The translations under genes and the position numbers were made by a program. From positions 1-18,802 of the forward strand of contig CALFZO010000178.1 of the NCBI GenBank assembly GCA_937952305.1: a stretch of DNA of 18,802 nt, written 5' to 3'. Below the pieces are notes generated by a model. The model made no database searches and was not told the DNA's origin. It was given only the letters and a program-made list of their open reading frames with translations. The stretch is from an uncultured Anaerolineales bacterium. GTDB lineage: Bacteria; Chloroflexota; Anaerolineae; Anaerolineales; UBA6663. Positions 15,101 to 18,802 of this stretch are shown piece by piece (position 1 is the first letter of the stretch; each line of letters opens with the position of its first letter).

Positions 15101-15676
15101 GTCCACCCGCGCGGTCAGGCTGCCGGCGAAGGATGAGTCGCCGTAGGACGAGACGGCCTGGTAGGTCAGCGTCCGCCCCGGCGTGTCCCCGAAGCTGAAG
15201 ACCGCCAGCGCGCCAGGCCGGCTGTAGGCCGCGCCGTTGTCCAGGCCCTGGATGGACGTGATGCTGAATCCCGCGACGGGTTCACTCCCAGAGACCGTGA
15301 CCGTCGCGGCCGAGATACACCAGCCGCCCAGGCCCAGCGTGCAGGTCAGGCCGCCGGCGACCGTGGCCGGTGGATGGTTCTCCCAGTAACCGGGGCGTGT
15401 CTCCCACTCCCAGATGCCGCCCTGGTTGGCCGGACTGCCGCCGCAGACGGGATCGCGGTCGGTGGCGCAGAAGTCGCCGCGGTACTCCTGGGGGTTGCAG
15501 GTGCAGGCCGTCCAGCCCCACTCGGCTGTCCCGGGCCGGTCGGCGTACCCGTCCGGCGGGTCCACCCAATAAGTCCGGCCGGCGGGATCGGCCTGAGCCG
15601 GGCGGCTGCCGGCGGTCAGGAGCAGGCCGAACAAGAATGACAGGGCCAGCCGGTGAAGACGGGCGGGTGTGGGCAT
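12188..15676 (-). CDS. Secreted, membrane-anchored Ig-like repeat protein (1162 aa), likely surface adhesin
   Basis: The N-terminus is a classic signal peptide, with cleavage expected after AQA at about residue 29. Residues 30-125 form a unit with six cysteines (58, 60, 70, 78, 112, 120). From about 192 to 940 there are nine Ig-like units of the kind often called OmpL47-type or bacterial Ig-like, each with a GWY/GWF motif, then D-x-x-SGV/L, LDG-x-xY and D-x-AGN. The GW motifs recur every 83 residues exactly (82 for the last). A divergent tenth unit follows (about 940-1030, with one Cys), then a Pro/Thr-rich stalk (1034-1100), one membrane helix (about 1113-1135) and a basic 29-residue tail inside the cell. 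This layout is that of a cell-surface stalk or adhesin tied to the membrane. Being first among the large pilus genes suggests it works with the Tad fibre. The ribosome binding site is weak. Confidence 0.82.
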   Translation of the reverse strand: MPTPARLHRLALSFLFGLLLTAGSRPAQADPAGRTYWVDPPDGYADRPGTAEWGWTACTCNPQEYRGDFCATDRDPVCGGSPANQGGIWEWETRPGYWENHPPATVAGGLTCTLGLGGWCISAATVTVSGSEPVAGFSITSIQGLDNGAAYSRPGALAVFSFGDTPGRTLTYQAVSSYGDSSFAGSLTARVDTMAPTVNASVSGPVGLGGWYRGPGQVSVSASDATSGVSAITLDGVAYAGPKLYSAQGATPYSFLARDLAGNTSPLQFGTLRIDSVPPAVSPSLSGTPGENGWFISPVQVTLTGSDAGSGLAGLSLDGVAYAGPRIYSAQGTWTFSYAASDAAGNASGTQTGTLRLDTAAPAVSASVAGTPGDNGWYTSAVVVSVNASDTASGVASVTLDGSAYSGPRAYAAQGATTVTCSARDSAGLSSAEQAASFQIDTVPPTASLTLTGPAGDAGWYTGPVTVEVNGADATSGLAGLTLNGAAYSSPQVIGTQGRSAVTYAARDNAGNASAAQAAELKIDSIPPEAVLALAGTPGADGWFVSPVQVIASATDAASGVAALVLDGAPYAGPRIYAVEGETTVTSAARDAAGNAGAVEAAVFRVDLTAPVVSATVSGPAGEAGWYTGPVTVEVIGADATSGLAALTLDGQPYSGPREFQAEGETTVAYAGRDAAGNVSVERTATFRIDATAPVVDLNWAGTPGRNGWYVSPVTVTVTAVDAASGVAGVTLAGSVYTAPRVLAEDGETTLVYTAVDAAGNDSAEQTRAFRIDTEPPVTTPTLVGLAGRGGWYLGPVLVVLSAEDAVSGVDHILLDGQLYTSPRLFAAGTVTATYQAVDEAGNVEPAHTLVFNADGTPPATTATLAGTRGEAGWFTSAVTVTVAATDDLSGVAQVWLNGQPGTALTLEAEGQHRVDFAAEDLAGNRAITQTLTIQIDQTPPDVTVTTASRSGGTLNLDVQAHDVGSGVQGGVVGILVDGQLVQWWDFAGESATVEWDGALPDGRRLPPGACTVWAAARDAAGLEATASASAMLAPAMTWPPTLTPPAPASSRPTTPPAPTSTPEPPATETPFVPSLTQAILPAQPLATQTPRPITPPAGRRSRPHNTQRGTSGPAWALLTILPALALAFGAVHVVDPRPRALRRLADLFKPADSPFPGAFDD
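12869..15103 (-). repeat. Nine coding repeats of 249 bp (83 aa)
   Basis: The GWY/GWF motifs of the Ig-like protein fall at residues 210, 293, 376, 459, 542, 625, 708, 791 and 873, a strict 83-residue step (249 bp) except for the last (82). Units of the type GPAGxAGWYTGPVTVEV (459 and 625) alternate with GTPGxxGW units, which suggests that two-unit blocks were duplicated. The DNA is similar between units, so recombination between repeats could change the length of the protein, and read assembly here deserves caution. Confidence 0.8.
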
Positions 15677-15707
15677 GGCGAGTGGTCCGCGACGGCGAAC
15701 GGGCCGC

Positions 15708-15830
15708 TCAGTGATCCTGGCGCCCGCTGTTGAAGAGCAGGGTGGTGAGCAGCCCGAGGCCGTAGCCGAGGGCGACGGCCGTGGTCAGCCAGGGCGCGAG
15801 GGTGCACAACAGGCGCAGTTCGGTCAGCAT
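15708..15830 (-). CDS. Small membrane protein, 40 aa
   Basis: The ATG at 15830 has GAGGAG about 8 bases upstream. The 40-residue product begins MLTELRLLCTLAPWLTTAVA, continues LGYGLGLLTTLLFNSG and ends RQDH. It is a single hydrophobic helix with a short polar end and no recognised family. Its stop lies 31 bp before the start of the Ig-repeat gene. It sits just downstream of a terminator-like hairpin, so it is the first gene of the pilus transcription unit as I see it. It could be a small assembly factor, a leader peptide, or a chance frame; the good ribosome binding site and membrane profile favour a gene. Confidence 0.55.
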   Translation of the reverse strand: MLTELRLLCTLAPWLTTAVALGYGLGLLTTLLFNSGRQDH

Positions 15831-15874
15831 GGGGTCTGCTCCTCGGCGCGCCGCCGCCCGGGCGTGTCCGCGCC

Positions 15875-15933
15875 AAACAAAAAGCGGCTGACCAGGCTCC
15901 GGTGTCTTCCAACCAGGAGGCGGGGTCAGCCGC
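15875..15933 (-). terminator. Intrinsic terminator or attenuator ahead of the pilus locus
   Basis: Reading the minus strand, GCGGCTGACC (15933-15924) pairs perfectly with GGTCAGCCGC (15893-15884), and the stem is followed at once by TTTTTGTTT (15883-15875). The loop of about 30 nt may hold a smaller inner stem. The position fits termination after the 129-aa gene that ends at 16071. However, only about 45 bp separate the T-run from the next start codon at 15830, and I see no promoter there, so regulated read-through into the pilus genes is possible. Confidence 0.72.
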
Positions 15934-16070
15934 GGGTAATTGCCGTTCCTGCGGGCCGTCTGGTCCACAGGGGGGCCAATCCATCAGCGGTTTCAGTTGG
16001 CGCCGGCGGTCAGGCTGCGTCCGGTCTGTCCACGCTCACAGCGGGACAGGGGGACGCTGGCCCGGGCCGG

Positions 16071-16460
16071 CTAAAGGTAAAACTCGCGTTCGTCTCCCTC
16101 GCGACCTTGGAGCAGCTGGATCAGGCCGGGCAGGCTGCGCTGGTCAAAGGTCTCGGTCAGGTAGTCGGCCAGGGGCTGGGTTGCCTCCAGCGGCACCGGG
16201 ACTGGCTCCTGGCCGCCGGCGTCCGCATACAGGCGGAAGCGCTGCACGGGCAGGGTGGCCAGCGGCCCCATCGTGTCCAGCACGTAGTCGCGCAGGCCGC
16301 GGCGCCGCAGGCCGTACATGGCGCGCAGGTGGGCCAGAGCCTCGTCGATCGGCTGGGCGGTCAGGCTCCAGCGCTCCAGGATGCGGCGCGCCTTGGCCAC
16401 GGTCTGCACTTCGCGGGGCGTCAGGACGGGTGGGGCGGCGCGGTCAGCACGGGACGACAT
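16071..16460 (-). CDS. Unknown 129-aa protein upstream of the pilus locus
   Basis: I do not recognise this protein. The ATG at 16460 gives MSSRADRAAPPVLTPREVQT and onward; earlier in-frame ATGs lead into Arg/Ser-rich translation that looks non-coding. Its ribosome binding site is weak, so the start is uncertain. The body is soluble and helical, with VAKARRILERWSLTAQPIDE, LRAMYGLRRRGLRDYVLDTM and a charged C-terminus (LLQGREGDEREFYL). No catalytic motif or membrane segment is seen. The basic helices could bind nucleic acid. It points in the same direction as the pilus genes, but a good terminator lies between, so it may be a separate unit or a regulator read through under some conditions. Confidence 0.6.
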   Translation of the reverse strand: MSSRADRAAPPVLTPREVQTVAKARRILERWSLTAQPIDEALAHLRAMYGLRRRGLRDYVLDTMGPLATLPVQRFRLYADAGGQEPVPVPLEATQPLADYLTETFDQRSLPGLIQLLQGREGDEREFYL

Positions 16461-16718
16461 ACGCGGGAGATCATACGGGCGGAGGCCGGCCGCCGCAATA
16501 CACTTAAGTGCCATTCGGGCTGATGGCCGCCGACTGCCTGGCGGAAATCGTCGGGTGAGCGTCAAGATCATCAGCAGCAACGTCTCGGCCCTGGCCATCT
16601 GGCTGGCAACCCTCGATAGGGTCTCGTGCCTGCCTCCACGCACGCCGTCGCTTGGGAGCGACACGGCCGGGTCAGTGATGAATCTGAGAGGAGAGAGTTC
16701 CAGTGCGGGCGGCTCACG

Positions 16719-17270
16719 CTAGGCGTCGGCGCTGCCGCTTTGCCCCTGAAGCCCAATGAGGCACTCAATCATCCCGAGGTGCCGATTGTCATGAGTCATC
16801 CAGGTCATCACAATCGGCCCGATGTGGCCGTCGTGCCAGTTCTCGCCGTGAAAACACTCGTAAACCGCAAAGAACTGGTCGTCTTCGATTTTCTCCACGG
16901 CGTGCTGTGCCGCCGCAAACGAGCGCCGCGCATAATCAAGCAGAATGCCCTTTTCGGGTATCCGAAGAGCCAGCGCGCTTTTCTCGTCCATTTCCATGCC
17001 CGTTTGGGCGTAGCCCAAGCTCTTTGTCTCCATATTCCATTGGGTAGCTAGCCCTTCGGCTTCCCAGAGCTGGCTCCCGCGCCCATTGATTAGCTCTTGA
17101 AGGTAATCGGCCCAGCGTGCCAGGTGCCAAACATGAAAACCCACTGATGGCGTTGTTTTGTTCGGAGTCCACGCAATCTGTTTATCGGTGAGATCACTTA
17201 CCAGTTTGAGTAGATTCTCCTGGTTTCGGCGATATCGGCTGGCAAGCTCGGCCATTATGCTGGCAGTCAT
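16719..17270 (-). CDS. DinB-like (DUF664-type) putative metal-binding protein
   Basis: The ATG at 17270 gives a 183-aa protein. The frame stays open upstream but there it only translates the attC-like site, so the longer form is rejected. The four-helix DinB/YfiT-like fold is indicated by the N-terminal helix RYRRNQENLLKLVSDLTDKQ, the segment GFHVWHLARWADYL (His49 the likely ligand) and the C-terminal THDNRHLGMIE, an H-x3-H pair (His160, His164). Together these make the usual three-histidine metal site. Superfamily members include thiol transferases and damage-inducible proteins of unknown action; the substrate here is unknown. It follows an attC-like site by about 60 bp and has no attC of its own downstream. 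GC content looks lower than in the pilus genes. Confidence 0.8.
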   Translation of the reverse strand: MTASIMAELASRYRRNQENLLKLVSDLTDKQIAWTPNKTTPSVGFHVWHLARWADYLQELINGRGSQLWEAEGLATQWNMETKSLGYAQTGMEMDEKSALALRIPEKGILLDYARRSFAAAQHAVEKIEDDQFFAVYECFHGENWHDGHIGPIVMTWMTHDNRHLGMIECLIGLQGQSGSADA

Positions 17271-17332
17271 GTCGTAGTCGCTGTCGATCAGGCAACCCAG
17301 AGACGTGTGAGTAACATCGTACCAGAAGAGCG

Positions 17333-17417
17333 GCCCAACGTGGCGGTTCAGGCGCTTGGCCGCGCGCGGAGCGAAGCGGAGCGCGAAGGCCAAGTCGCCT
17401 GCAACCGCGTGTTGGGC
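17333..17417 (-). other. attC-like recombination site 1
   Basis: The outer boxes are GCCCAAC (17333-17339) and GTTGGGC (17411-17417), matching RYYYAAC and GTTRRRY. Inside them GGCGGTTCAGGCG and CGCCTGCAACCGC pair imperfectly, leaving an unpaired base of the sort that gives attC sites strand choice. A variable inner stem follows (CTTGGCC with GGCCAAG, then GCGCGC region) around GGAGCGAAGCGGA. The size, 85 bp, and the location 20 bp after the acyltransferase stop fit an attC. Confidence 0.72.
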
Positions 17418-17437
17418 GGCCATTCAGATACAGAGTT

Positions 17438-18616
17438 TCAAGCCTTCATTCCGAACATGACCTTCAGTGGGCCAACACGCCTGATAATAAACTGGTAGAG
17501 TCCGAGGGAAGCGGCAAAGGCACCGAGGGCAACTACCATCAACTTGATTGGAAGGGCGGCGTTCCACTGCACCACGAAGTAGGCGATGACGAGGATGACC
17601 GGGTGATGCACCACAAAGAAAGGCAGTATGGCTTCCTGGCCGTACCGCAACAATTTGTGGCTCCAGTTTAGAAAACGCATACCGATGAACAGCGTGAAAG
17701 CGGTCCAGCACCAACTACAGATGGTGACGAGGCCCCACCAGATAAAGCTCAGTGGTGTAGTGGGTGGGGCCTGTATGTCGATTTCCCCAGTCACTGCGAT
17801 GATAGCCATAAACGTCAGGAAGGCTGGAATCCCCAACGCGAGCATGATCGGCCAGTCGCGTTGGACAGCTTGTGTAAATCGCGGGTTAGCGAACAACAGG
17901 TAACCCAAGATGAAGAAGGATAGCAGAAAAACGAAATCTGCCCAATCGTGCTCATAGGGAAAGAAAGGGTGGAGACTCAATCGGATCAGCAAGAGCGGGA
18001 GAATGAAGATCAGGGTTCCACCGCGGTGATCACACAAACGCGCCAATCGGGCGACGAACCCTTGCCCCGGTTTTGACTTCAACCACTGGAAGAGAGGCAA
18101 GGTCAATAACGCGTAACAGAATAAGAAGCCTAGAAACCATAGGTGATACCCGACCGCTCCAAAGAACCTGGGATTGTTCGGAACCCACGCGAGCGCTTCT
18201 ATGAAGTCTGCGAAAGAACCATGCCAGATGCCCGTGTGGGTTTTATGACTCCACTCAAAATAGAACTGAATGGGTGAAAGCAAGACTGAGCCGACAACAA
18301 AGGGAATGAGCAGTCGAGTGCATCTTTCACGAGCGTATTGACCGGGCGTGCGGCGTTGCAGGGCAAACCAACTGCCTGCGCCGGCGATCAAGAAGAACAA
18401 AGGCATCCCCCACGGAAACAGGAAGCCAAGAAAAACAGTGATGGCCGGGCTTTGTTCAGCATTCTTGATGTGATAGTTGAACTCACTAAAGACGAACGTA
18501 ACGTGAAAGAAAAAGACTCCCAGGATCGCGATGACACGCAGCCAATCGAGATAGTACAGGCGCGCTGTTTCCCGAGTGATACTGTTTGTCTGATATGAAG
18601 CGGCTTGATTCTGCAC
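17438..18616 (-). CDS. Acyltransferase-3 family membrane protein
   Basis: The start is the GTG at 18616, with GGAGG about 6 bases upstream (TTGGAGGACTCCA then GTG), giving 392 aa. The acyltransferase-3 (OatA/OpgC-like) pattern is present: YYLDWLRVIAILGVFFFHVT with His38, then FPWGMPLFFLIAGAGSWFAL, an Arg-rich turn (YARERCTRLLIPFVVG), and about ten membrane segments. The late segment ILPFFVVHHPVILVIAYFVV is also typical. Such proteins move acyl groups across or onto extracytoplasmic sugars, such as peptidoglycan, glucans or antibiotics. The acceptor is unknown. The gene lies between two attC-like sites, with a leader of about 60 bp and a stop 20 bp before the next site, so it is a cassette gene. 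Its AT-richer sequence contrasts with the Tad locus. Confidence 0.88.
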   Translation of the reverse strand: MQNQAASYQTNSITRETARLYYLDWLRVIAILGVFFFHVTFVFSEFNYHIKNAEQSPAITVFLGFLFPWGMPLFFLIAGAGSWFALQRRTPGQYARERCTRLLIPFVVGSVLLSPIQFYFEWSHKTHTGIWHGSFADFIEALAWVPNNPRFFGAVGYHLWFLGFLFCYALLTLPLFQWLKSKPGQGFVARLARLCDHRGGTLIFILPLLLIRLSLHPFFPYEHDWADFVFLLSFFILGYLLFANPRFTQAVQRDWPIMLALGIPAFLTFMAIIAVTGEIDIQAPPTTPLSFIWWGLVTICSWCWTAFTLFIGMRFLNWSHKLLRYGQEAILPFFVVHHPVILVIAYFVVQWNAALPIKLMVVALGAFAASLGLYQFIIRRVGPLKVMFGMKA

Positions 18617-18677
18617 TGGAGTCCTCCAAACGGACTGATGATTTGATTAAATCAACTTGCACATCATTACGCATGCC

Positions 18678-18773
18678 GCCCAACGTGGCGGTTCAGGCGC
18701 CGGCCGAGCGCGTTAGCCCGGAGCGAAGCGTAGGGCAGCGCGAAGGCCGGTCGCCTGCAACCGCGTGTTAGCT
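18678..18773 (-). other. attC-like recombination site 2
   Basis: GCCCAAC (18678-18684) and GTTAGCT (18767-18773) are the outer boxes; the second departs from GTTRRRY at one base. The inner arms GTGGCGGTTCAGGCG and CGCCTGCAACCGCGTG are identical to those of site 1. The central stem differs (CCGGCC with GGCCGG), although GGAGCGAAGCG is kept in the apical region. In the gene direction the conserved GTTGGGC end of both sites is the 3' end, where recombination is expected. Confidence 0.68.
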
Positions 18774-18779
18774 GGCCTG

Positions 18780-18802
18780 CTATCTGAACAGGTTGATGGA
18801 AC
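18780..18802 (-). CDS. Possible 3' end of an upstream cassette gene
   Basis: On the minus strand the last bases of the window read SINLFR followed by TAG, with the stop 6 bp before attC-like site 2. A gene ending this close to an attC is the normal cassette arrangement, but only six residues are visible, so nothing can be said about the product and it may be chance. Confidence 0.25.

Larger units (their letters stand above)
16719..18773 (-). mobile_element. Integron-type gene cassettes (array end or attC-only cluster)
   Basis: Two minus-strand genes (acyltransferase-3, then DinB-like) are bounded and separated by two attC-like sites at 18678-18773 and 17333-17417. Each cassette has one gene with a short leader of about 60 bp after the preceding site. 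The acyltransferase gene's stop lies 20 bp before its attC-like site, as in typical cassettes. The genes are visibly less GC-rich than the adjoining Tad locus and unrelated in function. No integrase gene or attI is inside the window. The DinB-like gene lacks a following attC, so it would be the last, fixed cassette. The repeated site might instead be a dispersed chromosomal repeat. Confidence 0.65.

Noticed and set aside
12869..15103. CRISPR-like array suggested by regular spacing
   Set aside because: The period is 249 bp, the whole unit is conserved and it is one continuous reading frame, so these are protein-coding repeats, not direct repeats with unique spacers.
14186..15136. Plus-strand open frame of about 316 codons inside the Ig-repeat gene
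   Set aside because: It is antisense to the 83-residue repeats, is Gly/Ala/Arg-rich, repeats with the same 249-bp period, and shows no ribosome binding site or known domain.
17271..17423. N-terminal extension of the DinB-like protein by 51 residues
   Set aside because: The added residues translate the attC-like hairpin and its flank, and DinB-like proteins normally begin near the ATG at 17270.

Overview
The window reads as part of the chromosome of a GC-rich, probably monoderm bacterium, most likely a member of the Chloroflexota (Anaerolineae-like). The clues are lipoproteins with long Pro/Thr-rich linkers after the lipid cysteine, a LivJ-type binding protein with a C-terminal segment I associate with that phylum, and a Tad-type pilus locus with no secretin gene. 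This placement is inference from protein style; there is no rRNA or other marker gene here.

Layout. (1) Positions 1-3684, plus strand: the 3' end of a DUF4132-family gene, then two lipoprotein genes (a PDZ/S41-peptidase-like protein and a type-1 periplasmic binding protein that lacks its middle). The two lipoprotein genes share an upstream TGGTAGAAT...CGGCCGCT element. A strong hairpin follows. (2) Positions 4010-7158, minus strand: a degenerate copy of the end of the tadE/tadG genes, then a tightly packed three-gene operon (YdjM-like membrane hydrolase, EEP-fold hydrolase, unknown polytopic membrane protein). The intact tadG copy lies on the operon's other side, so the operon sits between two direct copies of the same pilin-gene segment. 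(3) Positions 7598-15830, minus strand: a Tad/Flp-like pilus locus. In transcription order it holds a 40-aa membrane peptide, a 1162-aa secreted and membrane-anchored protein built from 83-residue Ig-like repeats, a 209-aa membrane protein, an A24 prepilin peptidase, an unknown 193-aa protein, the TadA/CpaF ATPase, a 48-aa Flp-like pilin, a TadE-like and a TadG-like pseudopilin. No TadB/TadC platform protein is visible. (4) Positions 16071-16460: an unknown 129-aa protein followed by a good intrinsic terminator. (5) Positions 16719-18802, minus strand: two integron-type gene cassettes (DinB-like protein and acyltransferase-3 protein) separated and bounded by attC-like sites, visibly less GC-rich than the Tad locus.

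How it fits together. The peptidase would mature the Flp, TadE and TadG precursors, TadA would power assembly, and the Ig-repeat protein is a plausible surface partner or adhesin. The right edge looks like the distal end of an integron cassette array, or a stranded cluster of attC sites, abutting the pilus locus. The left edge holds unrelated envelope genes. The most notable points are the cassettes with attC-like sites, the pilus locus with no recognisable platform and three unknown proteins, and the operon trapped between duplicated tadE/tadG sequences.
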